A stretch of DNA of 64,000 nt, taken from the NCBI GenBank assembly GCA_037893225.1, contig JAZGUH010000375.1, positions 1,984,001 through 2,048,000 on the forward strand, in the 5' to 3' direction. Shown piece by piece: positions 46,031 through 58,900 of this stretch; positions within the stretch are counted from its first letter, which is position 1; each line of letters opens with the position of its first letter. The notes beneath the pieces were generated by a model. The model was not told the origin of the DNA and made no database searches. It saw only the letters and a program-made list of their open reading frames with translations. Source of the stretch: Hippasteria phrygiana (taxonomy: Eukaryota; Echinodermata; Asteroidea; Valvatida; Goniasteridae). A program made the position numbers and the translations under genes.

Positions 46031-46252
46031 ATTGGTCCCGTTTTACAAACTAGAGCACTAACGCATTGTACAAAGTGAAGCCTGACAGGTGCACCCATAT
46101 GTGCAGAGAGTAAATGCATGCTCCTAGTCCAAGAATTCAGCAATACTGCTTTGGATGTTAAGGCCAAAAAAAAAAGTTTTACTTTTAATTACATGGCATT
46201 TGAAAATAGGGTAGGTAGGTATCTACGTGTAGTCAAGGTTTAATTAATTTAA

Positions 46253-46445
46253 TTAACCCCTTGAGTACGGTTATTTACAGGAGGCGTTGGGCTGTCTTTG
46301 GCAGCCAAGCAAAATGGACACAATGTGCTTGTGCAGTCAAGCATAACATACACAATAATCCAACAATGGATTGAAACTGCACAAATAGCGGCAAATAGCG
46401 TCATCCGGCCTGGTAGCACTTTTTTTTTTGCGCCATTAATTTGCG
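46253..46445. mobile_element. piggyBac-type MITE, right end degraded
   Basis: TTAACCCCTTGAGTACGG start and the AATCCAACAATGGATTG core of the family. The right terminal TTAA is not found in place. Confidence 0.6.
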
Positions 46446-47245
46446 CCATTTGGCATGACAGTCATATAGGCACACTCAAACATTCATGGCTGTGCCTGGG
46501 ATAGCTTCAATGTACAGTGTGTTTCTGTGTATTGGATGCGGAGTCCGTGCTCTTGTAATTTAATAAAGCTCTATAATTCAGGGAGCCTCCTACATATTTG
46601 CTCCTGTGCTTGCTAGGTTTATGATTTAAAAATGTTATTCGTCAAACAATCCACAAGGGAAACTGACCAGGTAAATTCGAATACATTTACAAAGTGAAGA
46701 AAGAAACTGGCATTGTTTTTTAGTATTTTTGCACATACATGTAATAGACTTTTATGCCTAGCGGCCATCTTTGAGGTATATTTTGGAAGCACAAAAGGTT
46801 GACCCATGCTTGTCCAATGGTAACAAAGACACTAGCATTTGTACTCGAACAGGTGTGTAAATGTAATGCACAGATTTGGAAATAAAAATCTGAGGTCGGT
46901 GAGTTTACAATTGATATTTGTCAACTGTTTTTTTTTTCATGGCTTGGTTAATCAGGAACTTCGGCTTTTCAGTTTTCCATCGACTATTTCTGCATACTGT
47001 CTGAATTGTGAACTATTTACATACATACATACATAACTTTCTTTGACAACTCCAAGTGACTATTTCCTGGGTGTATTTCCTCAATTAACGCCCCAGTTGA
47101 CCCAACAAGCTCAGTTAAGAATTGTACTTGCATTGCATCGTACTATTAAGTCTTAAGCCAAACCTTCTGAATATGCACCAAAGACTTAAACCTATAAACA
47201 CTAAGTTTGAAAACCGTTCCTGTATAAACAATTTATCAGCCACAT

Positions 47246-47451
47246 TCAACCTCTTGCATACGGTTATTTATAATGAGGTGCCAGGGTGGCCTGCGTAGCC
47301 AAGCGAAATGGACACAAGAGGCTTGTGCAACCAAGCATAACATCAACAATAATCCAACAATGGATTGAAAATGCAGAGATTGCGTGTATAGACGTCATCG
47401 GCCTAAACCTTTTTTGCCGTCTATAGACGTCATCCGTCTTTAAAGGGTTAA
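47246..47451. mobile_element. piggyBac-type MITE in block B only
   Basis: TCAACCTCTTGCATACGG start and TTAAAGGGTTAA end. Block A at about 10258-10270 lacks it. Confidence 0.65.
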
Positions 47452-47460
47452 TATACATCT

Positions 47461-47802
47461 TAGCATTTGTGAAGACACTGAAGAGAATCCAGGACCAGTG
47501 AAGGATCCATGTGGTGACTGCAGTCGATGAGTTAAAATGTAATCAAAGGTTAGCGAAATTTGCAACAAATACTGGCATGACAATCAATCGATATACATGT
47601 ACAAGTTATACAACCCTCATATCAACTACCACAAACTATAGTTCTGTACAAACTGTTCGATATGCACACTGGAACTGCTGTCTTTCTCATCCTGCAGTAG
47701 AAATTTATTCCAAAGGACAATACCATAGAGTATGAGCAAGTGAAGGTGAGAGTGGACCCAACCTCAAGAATATACCCTAGCTCAAGAATATTCCTACCTC
47801 AA
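47461..47802 (+). pseudogene. CR1-like relic with 2A-like peptide, copy 2
   Basis: ICEDTEENPGP with the 2A signature at 47474-47497, then CGDCSR and a stop. Orthologous to 10271-10735 through the segmental duplication, with further decay of the finger region. Confidence 0.65.
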
Positions 47803-49338
47803 CAGAGATGAAACTGGCATATGGAAGAAAAATAAATTGGAAAATTTGTCGGACAAAAATATGTGTCCAATCTGGGCCGCGCAGCAGTTACATGTACAAT
47901 ACACTTCATGCCCAATTTCCGGACACTGCCTCCTGTAAATTTGGGGACGTATCTATGGCCCATTGGTCCTACTTTGGGGGCAATAGGGTTTTAGAGGACC
48001 CCAAGACCAATCCACATACCAAATAGGAAGTTGATATGTCAAGTCTTCCTCAAGTTATCCTGTCCCAACCTTTCTATTGTTTTAAGCATTATGGCCTTGA
48101 CCTTTGACCTATGGGGTCCAAAACCAATAGGGACACCCACACACATATACCTGCAATCGCGGACCTCCCATTGCGGACCTCCCATTGTTCCTCTTTTGTT
48201 TATACTTTTACTTTTTTGGAAGGCCTCTCATATGTTTTGTACACAATTTTCAATCGTAGACCTTGACACAATCGTGGACCCTATTGTCCTCTTTGTTAAA
48301 GGTCCACGATTTGAATAGCTATAAAACTCACACGCACGTATGTGCGTTTTCCTATACTTATGAGGACCATGAATGGAACCCTTCTTTTGTTCCCTTTGTT
48401 TGTATGTTTTCCGAACAGTTCCCATAAGGTTTGTACACAAAATTCTCCTGAGGACTCGGCCCAAATCCTCGGTGTCATTGTTATAACTAATCCCCCATTG
48501 TCCAAAGTCCTCTCTCTCGTATAGCCTAACCCACTCGTATTCACCGTCGAACGCGGACGTCCTATTGTTCCCTCTTTTGTTTGTACTCTAATTTTTTCAG
48601 AAGACTCCCATAGGTTTTGTACACGATCTCAATCGCGGACGTACGCTGGGAATCGCGGACAATAATGTTTTCTTTTGTTCTACGGAATTTTTTGTCTGCG
48701 GTTTGAATACCCCAACACGTTCAAGCACACAGTGACCCACACACGGAAGGACAAGGCAAATGCAGTATGCCCTTTTGGCTTCGCCGGCAGGGCTTAAAAA
48801 TCAAATTTTGAGCGACAAATTGTGACCCGCTCCAGAAAAAGGTGATATAAGTCGCGCTATGCATTTTTGTGTAATGGCCCTTTCAACACTGAGGGTGAAT
48901 TTTTTTGTCAAAATTCATTTTTTGCTTTTTGTCTTTAATGACATCTTAAATATCTAAAGTTTCAGGTTTGGTGCACAACAATGTTGATTTTTAGTAAATA
49001 AAGTGAAAAAATAACCTTTATAGAGTGCATTGTTCCATTGCATTGTATTAGAACTAGCTATTTCAAAGCCTGTTTTCTCTGTTGTGCAATTTGAACTCCA
49101 CAGAACTAATTAATATGCAAAAACGCAATATCTCCAGAACGGAATGGGCTTTGGAGCTCTATCATGTACCAAATGAAAGCTTACATTGCGGGCTTTCCAA
49201 ACATGCATAAAAATAATTTTTCATATTTTGCGACATAATATACCTTTTTCCAGAGCGGGTCACAATTGTAGAAAAAAAATCTGAAATTTCATCAAAAAAG
49301 TCGGTTTTCCGATTAAAAATCAGAAAGTTTCATCTCTG
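47803..49338. mobile_element. TIR DNA element, 6-bp TSD, copy 1 (1536 bp)
   Basis: Ends CAGAGATGAAACT and its inverse. TSD CCTCAA at 47797-47802 and 49339-49344. The A block (about 10680-10700) is uninterrupted. Interior holds imperfect repeats around 48160-48650 and a nested 444-bp MITE. No transposase ORF. Confidence 0.8.
48821..49264. mobile_element. Nested MITE with TGTGACCCGCTC ends
   Basis: TGTGACCCGCTCCAGAAAAA and its inverse (TTTTTCCAGAGCGGGTCACA), with AT-rich interior. The inverted match extends one to four bases further outward. TSD unclear. Confidence 0.7.
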
Positions 49339-49592
49339 CCTCAAGAATATTCCCACCCAAGAATATCTCCTGCCTCAAGAAGATCCCCTGCCTCAAGAAT
49401 ATCATGCAACCCCTTTTGCTCCACACCGCACGTTCCATCATTAAACTTCCATGGATCTATTTTTAGCAGCTCATTTGTGGATCAAAAAAATCAACTTAGA
49501 AAACGCCTTCGGAACTACTCGTTTGTACATACATTAACTGTCAACACTGCTTGACCAATGCATCAATGAAACGTAGAACAGACAAAAATACT

Positions 49593-49945
49593 TTACTCAG
49601 TGAGCTCCTTCCAAGTGTCCATCTCCTGGGCATATTTCTTCAATTTACGCCCCAGCAGACCCGGATATCTCAGGTGAACATTGTACTTGTATCGCTTAAA
49701 CCCTGCGTGCCGTCGGCCTGGCATGTAGTCAAACAACCCGTCATTCCGGTACTCGGCCAAGAAATCCAGAATATACTTCTTATACAAACGATGGGAATTG
49801 GACTTGGAGTTGGGCCGCATGTAGTTTCCCATACCGCCGTCACCGACTAGACGGGAAATTTCTCTACTAAATGCTCCCGTCATCTTCGCCGCTCGCTCTA
49901 CATGTTGCTGTTCAGTGTACTTGCCTCTTAAATTCAGTACCGTCT
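49593..49945 (-). CDS. Gene B terminal exon
   Basis: 353 nt ending in the same C-terminal KEMDTWKELTE plus stop as gene A. It has two extra codons in the Ser/Asn-rich loop after YMRPN. Acceptor TTTTCTGTCAG|AGACGG. Confidence 0.85.
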
Positions 49946-52900
49946 CTGACAGAAAATCAGACAAAGAATACAAGGAACATTACAATTCTTACTTCAACGA
50001 CAATCCATTAAAGCTTTTTCCTCGGGCCGTGCATCCGAACCAGGTTCCCGAGTACCTGACCACTAATGTCAGGAACCGGTTCCAGATTTTGGAATCGAGT
50101 ACCTGCAACCGAATTAACATATGTAGTAAAAGAATGTTTTGAATGTCATTTGTGTGCATTTTCAAATGACCAGGGTACATGGAAAAGCAAAACGTCTATG
50201 GCGAAAATGCTAGGGCTGTGCCGTATGTACCGAATATTTGACACTATGAACATCTAACAAAAGAAAACCCACGCAGTTCTTTGTTACAAACAAAGGACTG
50301 CGTGGGTTTTCTTTTGTTAGATGTTCATAGTGTGAATACCTTTTTACCGGTTCGAATATTTGGAGAAAAAAATATATATATTTAAAATGCATATATTACA
50401 GACACGACTCTGATGCTATTTTAATAGAAAAGTTACGGCGCTTAAATTAGCAGTGTCAAATGCCACATTTTTTGGAGGGATGTTTATATTGTCTGTAAAA
50501 CCCTTGTGGGCAACTTTTTACCGGCGCAGCATGCAGTTGCAGCTGAAGCATGAAAAACATCATCGGCGATTATCAAATATTCGGTCAAACACAGTTTCGA
50601 ATAATCAAATACTATAAAATTATTCGAAAATGAACACCCCTAGAAAATGCAATTTACACCGTAAAGCTATTGAGTTCACTGTACACACTTGCATCTTGCT
50701 GCATTGATGCACCGATTTGGTAATATTACAGTGCGGACTTTATAAAACATTAACTTTTGGATTGGCTTTCCTTTATGTATCCGTGCTTGTTTCCAATCGG
50801 TTACCGATTCCTGTACTAACTGTAAATGCACACCTCTACTCCTCCCCTTAACACACTGTCCAATCTTGGCTGCGACTATGCATTGAAAGGCCTGACAGGC
50901 ACATGTTTATGCTGTACAGCGAGGACAGGGAACATATAAATAAAGAGGGAAAAAAAGGTCCCCGATTGGCAAGCTGTATACTGAGGACACAAGAATAAAA
51001 GAAACAATGAAATAATTGTTGTCCTATGAGGGAGGTCCTTTGTTATAATAGTCCCCGCACATAGGGTGGTCTATGGAGCCAATAGCAATTGGTCAATTAC
51101 TTGAAACACCACAAGCGAGTTATTCCCAAATCAGCTAGTAGCTGAAATGATTCACCAGATTTACCTTTGAATTCCTCACCGAGGAACTGATTGACGAGAT
51201 CCAGACCAACATTTCCCCCCTCTGTACCACTTAGGTTAGCCACTCTGTTCCAGACGATTTCTTCAGCCAAACGCTTGGGGTAAAAGCCACTAGCCCCTGA
51301 AGTACAGTAAACAGACATGTCATAATGAATAAATTGGGTCGCTTCACAACTCAGTGCACCGCCAGCGGCAAGCAGGGAAAGGCCAATTTTCCACTTTCGG
51401 GGTCGACATCACGTTTATCGCGTTGTATTAGATAGTGGACAGTACAGCAGTATGGATTTCGCGCGAATGTGCGTGGATATGAGTTAAAGCAATTTTTGAC
51501 TAATCGGGGAAAGAAAGAAAGAAGAGAGAGGAGTTTAATAGATTTAGCGGAGGAGTGTAGGAAGTACAGTTGATGCATTGGTGATACCCACTTCCGGTTT
51601 TGCGATGTCTACTTTTTCCCATAATGCACTGCATATTTTGACCTTTTGCCGCTGGTTGCGCACCGAGTTGTGAATCGACTGAATTAGGGTCACTTTTTGA
51701 AAACAAATTAGCATTTCTTTAATTTCTCATAATATTGTTACTGTTTATCACTTTCAAAACACTATTTTACAACTTTTACCTTATTTGGCATACGGCTAAT
51801 TAGACAAATTAATGAATGAGCTCGTAATGAAGTATATTGTTTTTAAATTGTAGCTTGGCAACTATAGCAAATGATATGTACAGTCGTGCAATCTGGCCCG
51901 CTCCAATCAACCAATAAATCAACATGAAGATGGGCCAAGAATTAAGCCATAATAGACCAATCACGCAGTTCAGTGAGTCCACCTCGCACACGCGCCGTCC
52001 AATCAGCACACGTGCGGCTCTGGGCTCCTTCGAAATAACAATGCTGTTGCGACATCGTAACTCTTACATGTATGTCATGTATGTAGGCCTAGTGGTATAA
52101 ACACTGCAGGATTAATACCTCTGCGGATTAATAACACGCCTGGAACGATTGCAACATCGATGTCAAGTTTCAGGTATTTTTTTTATTCAAACCGTAACAG
52201 CCCAAGGCTTTTTACTAGAATCCTTCCCTAACCACACAAACTCCAACACTGTGTAGTAAACCAATGGCACATTCTTTGTACTTTGACAAAATCAGGGCAT
52301 CAAGTCCCATGCAAAGTGATGGTGCCAAGGCTCTACAGTACCCAATCACACAAAATTCAACACAAATGGGGTGTTTGATTTTGGCAGGTTAGGGATGGTT
52401 AGGGTTAATTAAACAACATCTACTTTTATACTGCATTTAATTTTAAAAATTTTAGCTTGCTGTACGCACTTCTAGAAAGTAAATCTTTCTTTCTTTAGCG
52501 GCCGCACACTACATTTCCCTTTTTTTAAAGAGCTCTTTCTATGGGACATTACAACATGTAGACAGCATACACAAATTCAAAATGCACAGGCCTACTACTA
52601 ACCGATGATCGGATCGGACATCGGATCGGGCCGATGTTTGGCAATATCGGTGAAACATCGGATCGGCAACATTTGTATAAAGGTTTAACCGATGACGGGC
52701 CGATGTTTGGCAATGTCAATTAGCAAAGTCTACACTCAATTTAATCAAACACAAATGTCATGTTTTTTATTAGAGCGCGAGCAAAAACGATGTTCTATTT
52801 TTGTGTGAAAAATGAACAGTTTTATGCAGCGTTTTTTTTTATCATACCGGTGTAAATATCTCTGAGCTCCGCATCTACATGCGATCTGCGCTATCTGCAC

Positions 52901-55900
52901 CGCATACGCGTGCAACAACAACTCAGCACCCGAAGACAACAGAGCAGTCAGTGCATGACTGTACTGGTCTACTGAACGTCATGAACTGAGTCGGAGAAAC
53001 TACACTGTGTGAAGCAAGAGGCGTTGTGGACTTTAGTTCAGCCGATCATGTGTCTCTTGCATGCACAGCATGGGCGATATGCGTGCACCGTACAGCGTGA
53101 ATACAAAAATACCCTAGAAAAAAGACCAGCATAGACACCCTAATGGGGAATTCCCTTCACGTGTGCCAAGTTTGCTGGACTGAAGCTTGAATTGAATTGA
53201 AATCACTGCGAGTTCAGCCTCATATTTTTACGCCCGCAGATTTGTCTACGTACATGTAAATGCCTGGATTAGTTTTTCCCATTGTCCTAATTTCAACTTT
53301 TATCTAACAATCAACAACAAATAAAATTTACTAGGGTCGGCTGGTAGGCATAACATGTTAAATTTACCTCCATGCCAAAGGAGGTAGACAATTTTGGGAT
53401 GCTTTTTTAGACATATGCCTGATGAATTTTATGTGATACGAGCATTGCAAATTGGAAAATAAAATGTACGTATTGTAAAAATAATCAGCTTCCTTTCTAT
53501 TTCTTTAAAACTAACAACTTGTAAGGTAAGCCAAAACTCTCACGTGGTGAATAATCTACCTTTTTATTCAGAACAAAGACAGTTACATGATTGAGAGCCT
53601 ATTAATCAGCAAAAGCAATAAACTAAAAAATAAAATGTGATCACCATATCACAAACTGTACGCACAGAGTGCCGCGATACGTAAGCAGTCCATGCCGTAC
53701 AACGTGCGGGCGTGCCCGGCTAACTGACAGCTCCATGCACGTTGCGTCACCGTAACACGTTGGCGACACGTGGAATTATCCACACAGCCGTTTATCACGC
53801 ACACAGCACTCGACCACTAGTCCACTTCTTGTCGCAATTTGTCAAAAGTTTTGATTGAAACACAGTGATTTTGACTATCCTTGTTGGTCTGATTCTTTGT
53901 TGGTTATCGCCAGGATTTTATGAACAAATCTTGTCGAGTGGGCCTACGAAGTTCCAGAATTTTTTTGTAATTTGTTGCGTTCAAGCATGCGTATCTGGCT
54001 ACAGACTCTACACACGGGAATTCTTCACTTCATGCAAAATAACGATGGCGAAACCCGACTATGAATTATGGTGTTGCATGAAAAAACATCCCCCAACAAC
54101 GAACCAACCAAGATGTTCACGATCTTTGAGTATACGCATAGTTTCACATGTAGCTGTGGGCTACCGCTACTGGGAATTCCGGACGCCCGGTCGGCAATTC
54201 CTACTGTTATGATCGGAAATCGGTATCATACAATTAATTTGTCTTCCTCTACCTAATAAAATTTTATGGCTTTCGAAAATAGGGTGACCCGAACCAAAGG
54301 CATTTCTTTTTTGGCCCAATTTATTACTGCGTTAACCCCTTGAGTACGGTATTTTACGGGGGACGTCGGGGGGCAGCGGCAGTTATGGCAGCCAAGTGAA
54401 CTGCTACAATGTGTTTGTGCAGTCAAGCGTAACCTATACACAATAATCCAACAATGGATTGAAACTGCACAAACAGCGGCCAATGGTGTCATCCGGCCTA
54501 GTGGCTCTGTTTAATCCAATAATGGATTGAAACTGCACAAACGGCGGACAATTGCATCATCCGGCCTAGTGGCACTGTTTTTCTTGCGCATATTTGCAAC
54601 ATCCGTACGCAAGGGGTTAAGGGAGTCGTGGTTTGTCTTGGGTATGTCACTCTGGGCGCGATCGGTCGATTGTGCTGCGCTATTAGTCGATTCTGACAGA
54701 TATCTTGGACTTGACTTGCGTTTAAAAAATAAATCCTCCAGAGCCGTGAATTAGAAAGAAAATGTGTTCGTCTGGTGGCCTATAGTGTCACGATCTACTA
54801 ATAGCGCAGCAGGATCGACTGATAGTGCAGCACGATCGCGCCCAACATCAACACTTCGTTTTTTAGGGCATTGTTTATGTCGATTAAAAACATTGGATCG
54901 GATCGGACATCAGCCATAGGATCGGTAGGCAAATCCAACATCGGTTGAACCTTACTAACTACAGGTGGAGAAGGCATGGAGGAAGGTACCTTTCTGCTTG
55001 ATACAACCAGCCAAGGCACTGAAAGGATCTTGTGGCATCCCTGCTGTATGGGTACAACTCGTCAATATTTGGTGGGCTGCAGTACTAGAGATCCAACAAA
55101 CCTGTCAAAAAGTGCTGAGCAATCTGCAGATCCAACGGATGTCCGTAATTCCAGAAGTCCAGCAGGTCTAGCTTCCAGTGTGATTTCATTCTCTCCCCGT
55201 CCCCATGGTCGACTGCAAACCTCCTGGCAAGATGGTTCAGACCCCTCCACATCAACGCCTTGCTGTAGTTCTGGACGAAGTCATCGTCTGGGATATCTGG
55301 GCTGCACTCCTCACTGCAGTACCACTTCTCTGTACAATTCAATTCAATTCAATTCAAATTAATTTCTATGCCTTTCTATCTCTTGAGATTGAATCATTCT
55401 CATTTTGGTAGGCCTCACCACCATTTTGTGTTGTGGCAGTTTTGCCTTTATTGGTCAATAAGCTTTAAGCTGTGAGGGATAAAAGTGACATGACTGTCGA
55501 TAAATTAACGTTAGTGACAGCGGAATTGCCAATATAAAATGTTTTGGAAATACTATAAACCTGGGAAAGTCTTCTGTTGTAGACAGGAGGTGTGGTACCA
55601 CTGACTCCCACGGCATGATCCACCCAGGCCACACTGCACCATCTGACCACCCTTTCGCCGGTGGCAAGTACAGTAGATGTAGGTGCCGTCATCCTTACAT
55701 CGCTTGCTGCAGAACCAGTTGTCGTCTGGTGGTTCTTGAAGGTTAACACAGCTGAGATGGAACCAACTGGTAGGGCACTGGTAGCTGCAGCATTGGACCA
55801 AGTCCTCGTGCACATCTGTATAAAAAGAAGAGATCTTTTGCTATACCTCTAATCAGGGCTATACCCAGCAAGATATGGGACCAAGGGGGACCCTCTCTTG

Positions 55901-58900
55901 TCCCTATACCCATTGACATGTGTACTCCAGACTATTGTTACCTATAACATCTCCCCTAGGAATATCTGAAAGAAATTCCTAAGATTCTGGGAACACAATG
56001 ACCAACACAAAAAGGGGGGGGGGGGGGGGTGGGGTGGGGGGGGGGGGGGGGGGGCCTCCATCCCATATCTTGCATCAAATGATCGGGGGGGGGGGGGGGG
56101 GGGGGCCCAATGCTAAAACAACCTCTGACCTGTATTCACCAAAACTACTGACCCTGGTACAGGTTTTGAGTTTGCGAGTTAACCACTCCATTAGACACCA
56201 AAGGAATTTATTTAGTACAGTACATTGCAATCAAATGGGAAATTGTGCAAAAATTACCCTTCACATTTCACAAACAACTTCCCGCCCCTCTGCCCCACAC
56301 CCCTCTACCCCCTCACCCCCCTGTGAATTTTCAAACCATGACTATGGCAGCTGTCCGGATTCAAGAGGTTAAATAACTCACAGCTGTACACATAACAAAA
56401 AAAGGGTTCCCACAGAAATCTTACAAAGGACAAACTTGGGATTTTTCCCAAGACCAAATCTTGGGCTGTTTTTGGCTTTCCCAACAACCAGTCGGAAAAG
56501 GCTTTGTTTTTGTTCGGATTTTTTTTGCTTAGTTCTTATTTCAGTTCTATCCCCAAATCCCATAGACTTTGTACATTAATTTTGTCGGCGGCACTTTGGT
56601 CATTAAACAATCTCCGATCTTAATCATAATTAACATAAGCATAGACCCTAATCTGAAATTGTGCACTGAAGAGTGACGTCACGATGACATCATCAGGTGT
56701 CACGTGACAACATCTTAAAGGTGCATTTTTCAAGGGTCCATATCTAGAGAACCATAGGTTCGATTGCGTTCAAACAAGGTTTGTTGGTAGACCAGCACGT
56801 GTCACAGATAAAAATGGAGGTGACGTCATCATACGATTTTATAGTAATTTTCAAGTTTTTGAACCTTAAAGTTTCTTAAAGCCATATCTCATTAACAGAA
56901 CATGCTAAATTAAAAATTCTTTTTGTAATAGCTTTGTTAGCTCCTATATTCTTTCATATCAATATGAAAAATGTGTGATGTCATCATGATGTCATCAAAT
57001 TTGTTGTTTTTTTTAAACACATATAAGGGTAGGTCCGATCATAATAAACATTGGTAGGTAGGTAAATAGTGCCACTAGCATGTAAAATCGGAAGTGACAT
57101 CATGATGACGTCATCGGCTGATTTTCTACAATTTGTTTCATGTTTGAAGTTTCATTCATCAGATTGACTCCAATCTTGACATAGGCCAAGACCAGGTTGC
57201 AATAATTGCTTTGACACATGACGTCATCTGAAAGGTACATTTTTGAAGGGCCTATATCTAGAGAACCACAGGTCTGATTAAGTTCAAACTTTATATCTAG
57301 GTAGGCCAGCAGGTGTTATACATAATTGAAGTGACGTCATGATGTCATCCTACGATTTTATATTAATTTCGTAGCTTTTTGACCCTTAAAGCCATATCTC
57401 ATTAACAGAAAATGCTAAATTCAAAATTCTTTTTCTATTAGGTATGTCAACTCTTATATTCTTTCATATGAAAAATGTAATATTTTATAAAACCAAAGGG
57501 TAGGTCCGATCATCATGAAAATTGGTGGATAGGTAGATAGTGCCACAAGCATGCAAAATCCGAAGTGACGTCATCAGGACGTCATCTCTATTTTAAAAGT
57601 TATTTAAAAAAATTATATTTGGTTATAATTGCAAAATCTCATTAAACAACATGATCAGGGCTCGAAATTATAAAAAAAAAATTGCACGGACTTCGTTCCG
57701 ATCTGCATGCAGGGATTGTGCGAGCGCTACGATCATGAGTAGCTGCTGGGCCGGGACAGACAGACAGAAAAGCTACAGTAAAACATGTTTGTTAAACTTA
57801 TTGTTTTAATCAAATCATACAGGTTATCATTGTGAAATATCAGTAGTAAAAAACCGGTACTTTTCCAACTTGAGTCGAGGATAACTTGCGTCCGGGTATT
57901 TTTCACTTGCATTGCGCAAGCACTACAATGGTAATTTCGAGCCCTGATGATGAATTAACTTTCATTTTAACTGTACAAGGTAGATTTTTGTGAGAATTGG
58001 AAACCCCCGGAAAAGCTATGTGTTCTATCTTGTGACAGACACATCTCTAGTCTCCTTTTTTACATCTTAAAGGGCCATGTCAGACGAGGCAATTCACAGA
58101 CAATCAGCTCCTGGCAATCTCCAAGAATAAAAACATTCAAACTTTAAATTTTCACTTAATTTTCTTAGGAACGTCAATATACTGTCAGAAAAATGTAACT
58201 CAAGCATTCCTTCAGCCTGCAGTTCTGTCAGTTGCCTCCAAGTTGATTGTAAAAATTGACTAGTGTGACAAAGCCTTATTAGAGTGTGTTTACAATTAGG
58301 GAAGCGCTGGGGCACCATACGAGGCTTGTGCAGCCAAGCAAAACATACACAATACCCCAATAATGGATTGAAAATGCAGAAATTGGCGCGTCAACCGTAC
58401 GCAAGGGGTTAAATGTGACTAACAGCAACCAGTGATGTTTCTTCAAGCAAAAAGTGGTCATGTGATATGTACCAAGCTCTAGAGGCAAGGGCGCAATTTC
58501 CTTTCAGCTTTCCGATTTGACACAAGAACTCTGAGCACCATCAGAGAATCAGAATGCTGCATTGAACATGTATAAGGTGAACTGGAAGACTGCCGTAACA
58601 TATCATGCGTGGGTTGTGCAAGATTCCTTGACTTTTCATTGATTTTCCTATACAGAGCTTAATAAAAAATTCTATGATTTCAAAGGATTTTCCACGATTT
58701 TCCTTATTATGGAATCGAGTACACTTAAATTAATTAACATATTAATTAGTAATTTCTCAGAAAATTTTTGGAATGTCATTTGTGGGGAATTTTCAAAATG
58801 AAAACCAAGCTGCATGAAAAAAACAAAAATAGATGAACGTTTATGACGCTTGTGAAAATGCAATTTACACTTTAAAGCTACAGAGCTCAATGTACACACT

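Larger units (their letters stand above)
50025..50850. repeat. Dispersed repeat in gene B 3' intron (counterpart of 11344-12055)
   Basis: Starts GCCGTGCATCCGAAC and ends near AATGCACACCTCTACTCC. Interrupted by the MITE 50211-50642. Confidence 0.6.

Noticed and set aside
55998..56372. Gly-rich 124-codon ORF
   Set aside because: Its Gly run is poly(G) sequence, and the rest has no coding signal.
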